NCBI RefSeq assembly: GCF_003473295.1
Contig: NZ_QRMP01000012.1
Span: 1 to 64,000 of the forward strand
Length of the DNA stretch: 64,000 bases
Reading direction: 5' to 3'
From: Parabacteroides sp. AM08-6
Lineage (GTDB): Bacteria > Bacteroidota > Bacteroidia > Bacteroidales > Tannerellaceae
Positions 56,051 through 64,000 of this stretch are shown here, in pieces; the first letter of the stretch is position 1; each line of letters opens with the position of its first letter. A program made the translations under genes and the position numbers. The notes beneath the pieces were generated by a model. It was not told where the DNA came from and did no database searches. It saw only the letters and a list, made by a program, of their open reading frames with translations.

Positions 56051-57316
56051 CTAATTTTCTACCTTTTGACCCCAGAAAGTAAACTCTCCGATAATGATTT
56101 GCCCTATCGATGCATCAGTTCCATAAGTAGCAAACGTCGACGTCACCTTGAAACGGAGGTAAGATACCGGCTGATGTGGGTCTGGAGTTTCTTCCGAAGG
56201 AGCTAACTCAAATTCCGTTTTATTATACCAATAATCCTTGTCTTCGTCCGTAATAGTCCCGACTTCCCGGCCTTCACCATAACCGGAAGGCTTAAATTGT
56301 TCAAATTTCCCAATCAAATGCCAGCTTTCATCAAAACTGCCATCCGGGTTAGGATTCGTACTGCCATATACTTCGATTGTACGCGGAGCTGTTCCCGAAT
56401 ATAATTCATAATCATTTCGCGGCCATTTTTGGATACGGCTAATTGAAGCTTTATAGCCCAAACTAATCGTAAACCATTGAGGCATCGGACCGGAATGTGA
56501 GGTCGCATAAAAACCACCTCTCAAGTCTCCATCCCACAGACGATGAATACCATATCCACTTTCATTACCTTCCGCAACTGTAAAATAGTCGGTTGGAAGA
56601 TTACCATTCGTATAAGTATCTTTTGATAGTTCAATCTCCTCAATAGGAGTCAACTCTTTAAATATTGTATCGGAATGATTATCCCAACGGTCTCTTAGAA
56701 AAGCTCCGTAAATACGGGTTTCTGCAGCCAGATTACGTCTTGTTAAGCTAATCGACTTTGCAGAAGTATGGAAAGTAGTGACATCAGCCCATTTAATCTC
56801 CGAAGGTTTTAAATTGATATCGGAAAGGATTGTATCAACCAAAACTCCTACTGCCAAATCAGCACCGGAATGATTATCTTCCAGTTTTACGACTACTCCG
56901 CCGAAAGTTTCTGCAATATCGAATTTTACAGCCTGGACAGGAGGTGTTAAAGGATTAACCGTTACAACTACCGGTTCAGAAAGCTTTTCATTCACACCGA
57001 GGCTATATACTTTAATATCCCGGGGTTCCGTATTTCCAAATCCTTCCACCGCCAAAGTGTCCACATATTTAGAAATCTTAGTTTTACATTCTTCACCGTT
57101 ACGAGTATATACAGCCATTGCTCCCATTAGATTTTTATCATTAGGAACCTTGACTTTTATAACCGCCCCTCCCGGAGTATTTGTAATACCGACAACCTTC
57201 AATGCGGCAGGAGCAGGAGCCGATTCGTCTATCTGGTCTATTCGGCCAAGCTCGCTACATCCAAAATAGATAAATGTGGAGACGGCAACCATTAAAAACA
57301 ATATTATCTTTTTCAT
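56051..57316 (-). CDS. PUL lipoprotein, DUF4959 / DUF5126 / DUF5000 (discoidin-like) layout
   Basis: A 421-residue surface lipoprotein with lipobox FIYFGC (cysteine 20). It starts with a DUF4959-like domain (ALKVVGITNTPGGAVIKVKVP), continues with a DUF5126-like sandwich and ends in a DUF5000 discoidin-type domain (about 255-421) with LWDGDLRGGFYATSHSG. Such proteins follow susD in many Bacteroidetes PULs and act as surface glycan-binding proteins. It lies 22 bp before the next lipoprotein gene and 27 bp after susD. Confidence 0.84.
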   Translation of the reverse strand: MKKIILFLMVAVSTFIYFGCSELGRIDQIDESAPAPAALKVVGITNTPGGAVIKVKVPNDKNLMGAMAVYTRNGEECKTKISKYVDTLAVEGFGNTEPRDIKVYSLGVNEKLSEPVVVTVNPLTPPVQAVKFDIAETFGGVVVKLEDNHSGADLAVGVLVDTILSDINLKPSEIKWADVTTFHTSAKSISLTRRNLAAETRIYGAFLRDRWDNHSDTIFKELTPIEEIELSKDTYTNGNLPTDYFTVAEGNESGYGIHRLWDGDLRGGFYATSHSGPMPQWFTISLGYKASISRIQKWPRNDYELYSGTAPRTIEVYGSTNPNPDGSFDESWHLIGKFEQFKPSGYGEGREVGTITDEDKDYWYNKTEFELAPSEETPDPHQPVSYLRFKVTSTFATYGTDASIGQIIIGEFTFWGQKVEN

Positions 57317-57343
57317 AATTTATCACATTTATAAGATTATACA

Positions 57344-59299
57344 TTACCAGCCTAAATTTTGCACCAAATTCGGATTCTGCTCTATTAGGCTAGTCTGAAT
57401 AGGCCAAAAATAATCTTTCAATCCAAAAGTCTGGTCAGCAAGCTTAATCAACTGATAATAATCAGCCGGCTTACTTGCCGTTACCTTATATCCATAGATA
57501 CCTTTACTATATTCAGAAGGAGCTTCTTTCCAGCGACGCAAATCCCAAAAACGTTGTCCTTCAAATGACAATTCAATTAAACGTTCGCGATGAATGATTT
57601 CCCGCATACCGAGCTGCGTTTCATATTTACCCGGTGTATTACTATATTTATCCCAAGCGGTTTTTATATCAGGGATATTAGCCCTTTCGCGAACCAAATC
57701 TATATAATTAAACATATCTGAACTATGTGCACCATTCGGACCTTCCGCCTCATTTATAGCTTCTGCATAAAGCAAATAAAGATCTGATAGTCTAATCATC
57801 GGCCATGGATAATACACATAACTATATCCGGTTGCCGAAGTCTGGCGATTCTGATAATGTACATACTTTTTCAAGAAATACCCCGTAACAGGTCCCCAGT
57901 CATATCCTTTCTTAGCCTGATGTCCGCCGACACGGCAAGCAATCCAGAACAAATCACTCGGAAGCGGATCGTTCATGGCTGATTTTTGTCCATACCATTG
58001 ACCTCCGTCAAATCCCAACCAAGCATAAAATCTCGGTTCACGATTGAAATTGAATTCTACTGTCGTATAATCCTGGCGGATATACCAACGGTTTGCGTAA
58101 TCCCCGTCACGCAATGCCAACGGATTGACCCCTTGCCAACTCTTATCATACTCTATCGGCAAACCGTTATTCGTGTAAAATTCTTCCGCTACTTTATAGG
58201 GAGCTTGTATGTGTGAATATAAAGAAGGCATATCCGGATAATCTACCCATTGTAGATTCGGAGAAGCACACTTTTGTATATTCTCATTCGCACCTTTAGC
58301 CGTATGAGTATTTCCCCAAATAATTTCAGGATTCCATTTCTCCGTAAATGCATTCCTCAAATTTAATTCAACACGGATTGAATCATTCAAGCGAAGATTT
58401 CCATTGTAATAATAAAGCTCAATATTTGCCGATTCACAAATATCAATTGCATTTTTACAAGCTTCCATGGCATAAATCCAACGTGCTTTTACTTCTTCAT
58501 CCGATTTATTCGTATCAAACAAATGTACACCTCGGTTATCAACTATAGTTGCCTGGTCTTTATTGTTATTAAACAACGGACTTGCTGCAAAAACAGCGAT
58601 TTTTGCTTTTAATGCAGCTGCAACCGGCTTGGTGATACGTCCCAATTCATCACGACTCTGAGTTACATAAGGTAAATCAGGAATTGCTTCATCCAATAAT
58701 TGCAATACATAGTTATAGCAAGAATCTATCGGATCCCTATATACACGAACCTCATCTATAGAAGCGTTTATAGGAAGATTTTCTTTTATTATTGGAATTG
58801 GCCCCCATTTACGCATCAAATGGAAATGGTAGTAAGCTTTCAAAACCTTTGCTTCAGCTATCCACTGAGTTGCTTCCCAATCCGGTAAATCCGGAACGCT
58901 TTTCGCATTTTCTATCATGATATTGCAGCATCGGATTCCTTCATATATACCGGACCAATCGTTCCCGTATGGCGAGGATGCACCTTGAAATCCACGAGCT
59001 ATATTAAATAAAGTCCCATTAAAAACACCACCGCTTTCACGCCGATCATAGATAGTCCATATTTCATCACCTGTTACCAGACCATGGTCTTTATCCAAAT
59101 CACCGTCAGAAGTCAGAAAACCGTAACAAGTATACAAATAACGGATAGCTGTCGTACGTAAATTAAAAGCAGTTTCCAGTGTAGCTATTCCATCATCCGG
59201 CACAATATCCAAATAATCACTGCATGAAAAGAATGTCAGTAAACCAGCCAATGCCACAACCAGCTTCTTTTCTCTTATTTTATTCAATATATCTGACAT
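57344..59299 (-). CDS. SusD-family glycan-binding lipoprotein
   Basis: Surface lid protein of the outer-membrane glycan importer, paired with the SusC encoded 8 bp upstream. The 651-residue protein has a lipobox (LLTFFSC, cysteine 27), the SYLDIVPDDG-like opening (CSDYLDIVPDDG) and TPR-type helices with YLYTCYGFL and AKVLKAYYHFHLMRKWG, ending in the REIIHRERLIELSFEGQRFWDLRRW signature, split here by a few residues. At 651 residues it is larger than SusD (about 550), within the range of RagB-like members. Confidence 0.95.
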   Translation of the reverse strand: MSDILNKIREKKLVVALAGLLTFFSCSDYLDIVPDDGIATLETAFNLRTTAIRYLYTCYGFLTSDGDLDKDHGLVTGDEIWTIYDRRESGGVFNGTLFNIARGFQGASSPYGNDWSGIYEGIRCCNIMIENAKSVPDLPDWEATQWIAEAKVLKAYYHFHLMRKWGPIPIIKENLPINASIDEVRVYRDPIDSCYNYVLQLLDEAIPDLPYVTQSRDELGRITKPVAAALKAKIAVFAASPLFNNNKDQATIVDNRGVHLFDTNKSDEEVKARWIYAMEACKNAIDICESANIELYYYNGNLRLNDSIRVELNLRNAFTEKWNPEIIWGNTHTAKGANENIQKCASPNLQWVDYPDMPSLYSHIQAPYKVAEEFYTNNGLPIEYDKSWQGVNPLALRDGDYANRWYIRQDYTTVEFNFNREPRFYAWLGFDGGQWYGQKSAMNDPLPSDLFWIACRVGGHQAKKGYDWGPVTGYFLKKYVHYQNRQTSATGYSYVYYPWPMIRLSDLYLLYAEAINEAEGPNGAHSSDMFNYIDLVRERANIPDIKTAWDKYSNTPGKYETQLGMREIIHRERLIELSFEGQRFWDLRRWKEAPSEYSKGIYGYKVTASKPADYYQLIKLADQTFGLKDYFWPIQTSLIEQNPNLVQNLGW

Positions 59300-59307
59300 A
59301 ATTGTAA

Positions 59308-62300
59308 TTAATTAAAAGTTAAATTAATACCGAAATTAAATACTCTCTGGATAGGATATCCAAGGCCGTCACCAGCCATTTCAGGATCCCATAACTTAAA
59401 TCTGCTCCAACAGAGAAGATTTGTTCCGCTCACATAGAATCTCAAATTGCTGACATGATACTTTTGCAACAATTTTTCGGGAAGAGTATATCCTAATTCA
59501 ACTTGTTTCAGACGCAAGAAAGAGCCGTCACGCATGAACCATGTACTAGTCTGTGTATTATTCTTATTTATAGAAGGACTTAATCTCGGCCACAATGCAT
59601 ATAAATCTTGATTATCTTCCGACCAATGGCTATCGGCATAAGCCTTTAGCAACTGAGTTTGGTCTTGGAATGGTGAGGTATTCGCAGCATTTATCCAGAA
59701 AGATTCATTCCCCAGCCCTTGGAAAAACACAGATGCGTCAAATCCTTTATAACCGGCAGAAAGACCGAAGCCATAAATAATTTCGGGAGATGTCGGATTA
59801 CCGATAGGAACCATATCTGCTTCCGTAATCTTACCGTCGCCATTTACATCCGTATATTTAATATCACCACCGCCATATTCGCTTCCAAAATCTTGTATCG
59901 GAGAGTTCGCCGCTTCTTCATCATCTAAGAATAAGCGTTCAGCAATATATCCCCAAGTTTGTTTCAGCGACTGGTTTACATGCGAACGCCACCATTCTTT
60001 ATATTCCGGTTCTTCGTAAATCTTATACTTACTTGTCGAATAAGTAAAATTAAAACGAGCAGAAGTCCAAAGATCCTTTGTCCATACTTGCTGATAATCA
60101 GACTGAATATCAATACCGTGTGCCGTTGCTTCACCGATATTGGCTTTTACCTGTGCTTGAAGGCCCATCGTTGTTGGAATAGCCGAACGAGCCATTAAAA
60201 TTTCTTTTCTATGTTCGGTAAAATACTCTGCGATAATATTCAATTTATTAAACAACCCCAGTTCCACAGCATAATTCTGTTTAGTGGACTTTTCCCAGGT
60301 TATATGGTCATTTGCATAACGGTTAATACGGATACCGGCACCGCCGACACTGGCATTCTCTCCGAAATAGGCACCTCTATCCCCATCGTTCATATTCACA
60401 TCCGACAAATAGAAGAAACGGTCTGTTGATTCACCAATCTGGTCGTTACCGACCAAACCATACGAATAACGCAACTTCAAATTACTGACAACCGGTTTGA
60501 AACGTTCAAAAAAATCTTCATTCGAAATCAACCAACCCAAACCGGCAGAAGGGAAGAACCCCCAACGGTGGTTTGCCGAAAAACGTTCGGAACCATTATA
60601 ACCGAAATTAAACTCTGTAAAATATTTATTGTTGTAAGCATACGTAAAACGACCTGCTAAACCGACATTTCGAGAAGGCAACGACAATTGCAGAGAGCCT
60701 TGATTAGCAGCCAGATATTCACGGGTTGTAAAAACCATCAAACCACTTACCGCATGTTTTCCAAATTCACGATTATAATTCAAATGAGATTCAGTATACA
60801 AGGTCGACGTAATCGTTTTGTCGCTCTCCGAATAACCTAAATATTCCGTACCGTCATCATTGATACGCTCCAAGTGATACTCTCCGGTATAACTATCATA
60901 ATCAGACATAACATACCAGAACGGATTATAAGAACGGTTTACACTGTAATTCGACAAACGGGATATATTAACCATTGCCATAAAAGAAAGACCTTTCGTA
61001 ATAAAGTCCAATTTCTGGTTTACATCCACAGCTGCCAACATTTGCGAACGGTTACTATTCTGATAGCCGCGAACCATTTCCGCATAAGGATTTCGATAAC
61101 CGCCTGTACCATAATTACCGAACATGATATGTTTCGTGTATTTAAAATCCTCATCTGTCGGATAATAGGCTGGAAAAAGTACTGGATTGGAACGTACAAT
61201 CATTTTATAAACCTCAGTACCACCTTGCAGAGGACCGGTATAATCATCAAAGTTCCCTGTCAGACGGATACCCAGTTCGGTCGTTTTCGTTACGTTTATA
61301 TCGACATTGGCACGTAATGTATAGTTTTTAGAAACAACGTTATTATTGAAACTGTTACGTTTGTCAACTTTCAAAATACCATTATCACGAGTAAAACTGG
61401 CCGCTACATAATATTGAGCAACTTTACCACCACCCGATACATTCAAATTACCACGATAACTATTAGCATGGTCTTTAAACAACATCTTGTACCAGTCATT
61501 TGCCGGATAAATATATGGACTTGAACCGGGTTTCAATGTGTTTTCTATTTTATCCTGAGAATAAGGCAGCTCCCCTAAAGGATTACGCGTCAACACCGCT
61601 TCATTATGAGCTTTCATAAAAGTAATCGGATCTGCCATTTCCACATTATCAGTCGGTTGAGAAATAGAATTCTCCAAACGGACAAACACTTTAGCCGGTC
61701 CCTCTACACCACGTTTTGTTGTTACGAAAATAACACCGTTTGCACCGCGAGCACCATAAAGAGCTGTTGCCGTAGCATCTTTCATGATAGAGAAACTGGC
61801 AATATCATCAGGCTGCAAACGAGCCAAATCGGTCGATGTTAATTCGATATTATCAATAAGAATTAACGGATTTGTATTTGCACCGAAAGTCGTGATACCA
61901 CGAACAAAGAAATCCGCATTATCTTTTCCGGGTTCTCCGGTACGTTGATAAGCTATAACCCCCGCCAAATTACCGGCAAGTGCGGTTGTCAGGTTACTTG
62001 AAGGAATCTTCAAGTCGGCAGGACTGACCGTTGTAATAGCAGCAACCACACTTTCTTTTTTCTGTTTTCCGAAAGCAACGATTGTCACCTCGTCCAATTC
62101 ATCAGCTTTGGGTTTCATTGTAACGACCAGCTCTTTTTTATCCTTTATCGTGACAATCTGGTCTTCCATGCCCAAATAAGAAACAGTCAATTTCTCTCCG
62201 ATAGAAACACTAATTGTAAATGAACCATCAACATCCGTAGCGACACCTCTGGTTCCTCCTAAAATAATTATATTTGCTCCGGGAAGTGGTTCTCCCATGT

Positions 62301-62547
62301 CATCTAAGACCTTACCTTTCAATTCAAAAGCTGCTTGATTTTGTTGTAGCTTCATAGTACTTGCTCCAACTTTAACCTCCGAGCTTGTTTGATTCCCTTT
62401 TTCCTGCTTACTATTCATAATAACATTTGTACCGGTCACTGTTTTAGTTTCTGTAGAAGCAACAGACACAGTATAACTCGGGATACACAGAATAGTCAGG
62501 AGTACAGCTTTTTCAATTAATTTACTGTATGTAGATTTATTCATCAT
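59308..62547 (-). CDS. SusC/RagA-family TonB-dependent outer-membrane transporter
   Basis: The 1079-residue outer-membrane importer of the PUL. After an export signal (first about 30 residues) and an unusual hydrophilic stretch, a carboxypeptidase-regulatory-like domain occupies about 75-155 (ELKGKVLDDMGEPLPGANI), then a TonB-box region with VTIVAFGKQ, the plug (IMKDATATALYGARGANGV) and the beta-barrel to the C-terminal FNFGINLTFN. It starts the susC-susD-lipoprotein-lipoprotein-GH78 operon. The 104 bp between its ATG and the 62652 inverted repeat contain no TAnnTTTG box, so expression should depend on the orientation of the upstream segment. Two ATG codons stand in tandem at 62547 and 62544. 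Confidence 0.95.
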   Translation of the reverse strand: MMNKSTYSKLIEKAVLLTILCIPSYTVSVASTETKTVTGTNVIMNSKQEKGNQTSSEVKVGASTMKLQQNQAAFELKGKVLDDMGEPLPGANIIILGGTRGVATDVDGSFTISVSIGEKLTVSYLGMEDQIVTIKDKKELVVTMKPKADELDEVTIVAFGKQKKESVVAAITTVSPADLKIPSSNLTTALAGNLAGVIAYQRTGEPGKDNADFFVRGITTFGANTNPLILIDNIELTSTDLARLQPDDIASFSIMKDATATALYGARGANGVIFVTTKRGVEGPAKVFVRLENSISQPTDNVEMADPITFMKAHNEAVLTRNPLGELPYSQDKIENTLKPGSSPYIYPANDWYKMLFKDHANSYRGNLNVSGGGKVAQYYVAASFTRDNGILKVDKRNSFNNNVVSKNYTLRANVDINVTKTTELGIRLTGNFDDYTGPLQGGTEVYKMIVRSNPVLFPAYYPTDEDFKYTKHIMFGNYGTGGYRNPYAEMVRGYQNSNRSQMLAAVDVNQKLDFITKGLSFMAMVNISRLSNYSVNRSYNPFWYVMSDYDSYTGEYHLERINDDGTEYLGYSESDKTITSTLYTESHLNYNREFGKHAVSGLMVFTTREYLAANQGSLQLSLPSRNVGLAGRFTYAYNNKYFTEFNFGYNGSERFSANHRWGFFPSAGLGWLISNEDFFERFKPVVSNLKLRYSYGLVGNDQIGESTDRFFYLSDVNMNDGDRGAYFGENASVGGAGIRINRYANDHITWEKSTKQNYAVELGLFNKLNIIAEYFTEHRKEILMARSAIPTTMGLQAQVKANIGEATAHGIDIQSDYQQVWTKDLWTSARFNFTYSTSKYKIYEEPEYKEWWRSHVNQSLKQTWGYIAERLFLDDEEAANSPIQDFGSEYGGGDIKYTDVNGDGKITEADMVPIGNPTSPEIIYGFGLSAGYKGFDASVFFQGLGNESFWINAANTSPFQDQTQLLKAYADSHWSEDNQDLYALWPRLSPSINKNNTQTSTWFMRDGSFLRLKQVELGYTLPEKLLQKYHVSNLRFYVSGTNLLCWSRFKLWDPEMAGDGLGYPIQRVFNFGINLTFN

Positions 62548-62651
62548 ATTGATATTAAGTTAAACAAAAAAAATGAGTTAATTCATTCAAAATCAGGAAT
62601 TCACAGCGATACTTTATCCTCTCCCATAGGCATTCTATTTATATTATTTAA

Positions 62652-62925
62652 ATTAGTTCTTGTGGAACTATGTCGATACCAGAGATACTTTTTATGTGTT
62701 AATATGTATATAATCAAATGATTACATAATTTCGAGTTCGCACAGATATTTGTTGAATGATTAAGATAAAGAGGTCGACGTAGAAAATTTTTGAAGCTAT
62801 ATTTAGATTAGTGTCAGTTTTATTATATTAAAAATCATTTTTATAACTGTCATATTCTTTACATCTCATATATTTGCGATATTTAACAACTTGAATCTAA
62901 TCGACATAGTTCCACAAGAACTAAT
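62652..62925. promoter_or_regulatory. Probable invertible promoter segment (26-bp inverted repeats, AGTTC-N5-GAACT core)
   Basis: Bases 62652-62677 and 62900-62925 are perfect inverted copies of each other, enclosing 222 bp. Each arm carries AGTTC-N5-GAACT (62655-62669 and 62908-62922), the motif I recall for the class II invertible segments that control SusC/SusD genes in Bacteroides fragilis through a tyrosine recombinase. The left arm ends 104 bp before susC. The inner DNA is very AT-rich and non-coding. No recombinase gene is in the window. Confidence 0.85.
62869..62876 (+). promoter_or_regulatory. Consensus -7 box inside the invertible segment, facing away from susC
   Basis: TATATTTG matches TAnnTTTG exactly and is the only such box within the segment on either strand. 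As written it points right, away from susC and toward the 3' end of the MFS gene. Inversion would place it on the minus strand at about 62708-62701, giving susC a leader of about 147 nt. Confidence 0.65.
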
Positions 62926-63071
62926 ATACTTTTGGTATAAAAATTTCAAAAAAAAGGAAATAACACACAATATGAAATTTTAAAACATCCTTCTTACTTC
63001 CGATGATTTCTACTTATTTTTCCGGTATACCCACAGACAACAACAGACATCAAGTACAAACACAAAAAAAA

Positions 63072-63102
63072 CAGCTATAATAACAAATATTTATTATAGC
63101 TG
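63072..63102 (-). terminator. Terminator of the MFS transporter gene
   Basis: CAGCTATAATAA (63072-63083) pairs perfectly with TTATTATAGCTG (63091-63102) around a 7-nt loop. On the minus strand an eight-T run follows directly. It would also stop transcripts leaving the invertible segment only if active in both directions. Confidence 0.88.
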
Positions 63103-63141
63103 CTAGTAACTCATCATGCGCGTTTAACGCAAAACTATCTA

Positions 63142-64000
63142 TTAGCGTTGTCTTAACTTGGCTGACAAGATTAACAAATACAACACTCCTACCGCCAATA
63201 CAAGTAAAGCTCCCGCCTGTGAATGAACGGCATCCGAAGCAAAACCCATCAACAACGGAAAGATTGTTCCGCCGAACAGGCCCATTATCATCAGTCCGGA
63301 CACTTCATTCTGCCGTTGCGGCATTGAAAGCAAGGCTTCCGAAAACAGAATGGAAAAAACATTCGAATTGCCAAAACCGATTAAAGCGATACAAACATAA
63401 AGCAATACTTTCGTATCGAATAACAGGAAGCCGGTCATTGAAGCTATCATGCAAACAATACTTATGATAAAGAACTTTTTAGCCGACCAATGCGCCAAAA
63501 TGAATGAACCGGTCAAGCATCCGACCGTACGGACAATAAAATACAAACTTGTCGCAAACGCTGCCTGATGAAGATCCATTCCCAACCGCTCCATCAAAAT
63601 TTTCGGAGCAGTCGTATTTATACCCACATCAATACCTACATGGCACATGATACCTACAAACATCAGCAGAATAAAAGGATTACCCAGCAAAGCAAAACAT
63701 TCGCCATAAGTAGACGGTTTCCCTTCCGGCTTTTCTTCTTCTATATGTGTTGCCCCCAAGAAGAAAATAGCAATTATCGCGATTACCATATAAATAGGGA
63801 ACAGTACCCGCCAGCCTAATCCCATCGAAGGAATTGCCTGGGTAGCCCCCCACATGGCAATATAAGGAGCCAGGAACGAAGCAATCGCTTTTACAAACTG
63901 GCCGAAAGTCAGGCTACTTGCCAACTTATCACCGGTAATGATATTCGACAACAACGGATTCAAAGAAGTCTGCATCAACGCATTTCCAATCCCTAACAAA
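63142..64000 (-). CDS. MFS sugar transporter, 3' part (runs off the window)
   Basis: The last 286 codons of a major-facilitator permease. The visible part has about eight hydrophobic segments and MFS features such as GQFVKAIASFLAPY, and TSLYFIVRTVGCLTGSF in the second half. The sequence resembles the fucose/N-acetylglucosamine permease group (FucP/NagP-like), suggesting import of a monosaccharide. It could serve the neighbouring PUL or the GH20 enzyme, but it is separated from susC by the invertible segment and its own terminator. The start lies beyond base 64000; an in-frame TTG near the edge is not a start. Confidence 0.85.
   Translation of the reverse strand, partial: LLGIGNALMQTSLNPLLSNIITGDKLASSLTFGQFVKAIASFLAPYIAMWGATQAIPSMGLGWRVLFPIYMVIAIIAIFFLGATHIEEEKPEGKPSTYGECFALLGNPFILLMFVGIMCHVGIDVGINTTAPKILMERLGMDLHQAAFATSLYFIVRTVGCLTGSFILAHWSAKKFFIISIVCMIASMTGFLLFDTKVLLYVCIALIGFGNSNVFSILFSEALLSMPQRQNEVSGLMIMGLFGGTIFPLLMGFASDAVHSQAGALLVLAVGVLYLLILSAKLRQR

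Overview
The window looks like chromosome of a gut Bacteroidales, most probably Parabacteroides. Evidence: SusC/SusD pairs, TAnnTTTG-type -7 promoter boxes, a fused MurF-alanine racemase, a two-component pair that matches Bacteroides RprX/RprY, glycine-lipid acyltransferases GlsB/GlsA, and a large secreted protein ending in a DUF6383-type tail, a domain I associate with Parabacteroides and Tannerella. The species cannot be fixed from this sequence. I saw no rRNA, tRNA, CRISPR array or intact transposase.

Layout. 1-740: the end of an unknown gene, a palindrome array and a 48-bp inverted repeat. 759-13009 (mostly +): dxs, trkA-trkH, a YgjP-like metallopeptidase (-), gpmI, a DUF3109 gene, glsA-glsB (-), then rprX-rprY. 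13248-18974 (-): a 1908-residue secreted protein with a duplicated N-terminal repeat region, preceded by what looks like an invertible promoter. 19946-36915 (-): one long division and cell-wall (dcw) operon, rsmH-ftsL-ftsI-murE-mraY-murD-ftsW-murG-murC-ftsQ-ftsA-ftsZ, continued by yqeY and cstA. 37295-40498 (-): a 1067-residue DUF6383-type secreted protein. 41213-42166 (-): an Rpn-type PD-(D/E)XK nuclease with a 24-bp coding repeat. 42642-49043 (+): GSCFA protein, murF-alr fusion, fabI, a Sua5/YwlC-type gene and dgt. 49044-50641 (-): rsgA and frr. 50843-52432 (+): a GH20 hexosaminidase. 52552-62547 (-): a polysaccharide utilization locus (susC, susD, two discoidin-like lipoproteins, GH78-type rhamnosidase), again preceded by an apparent invertible promoter. 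63142-64000 (-): the 3' part of an MFS sugar transporter.

How it fits together. Most of the window is housekeeping: peptidoglycan precursor synthesis and division (dcw operon plus MurF-Alr), lipid synthesis (FabI, GlsA/GlsB, Dxs), potassium uptake and translation factors. Between these lie two surface loci whose upstream regions have the architecture of phase-variable promoters. At 19133-19331, 36-bp inverted repeats carry a core matching the Bacteroides fragilis ARACGTWCGT inversion site, and a plausible promoter points at the giant surface protein (apparent ON). At 62652-62925, perfect 26-bp inverted repeats carry AGTTC-N5-GAACT, the motif I recall for SusC/SusD-type inversions; the only consensus -7 box inside points away from susC (apparent OFF). 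No recombinase gene is present, so both would be switched in trans.

A second unexplained theme is three intergenic arrays of 14-16-bp palindromes repeating every 21-22 bp (about two helical turns), at 83-139, 26765-26843 and 41001-41086. The first two share the same palindrome, TACCCTATAAGGTA.
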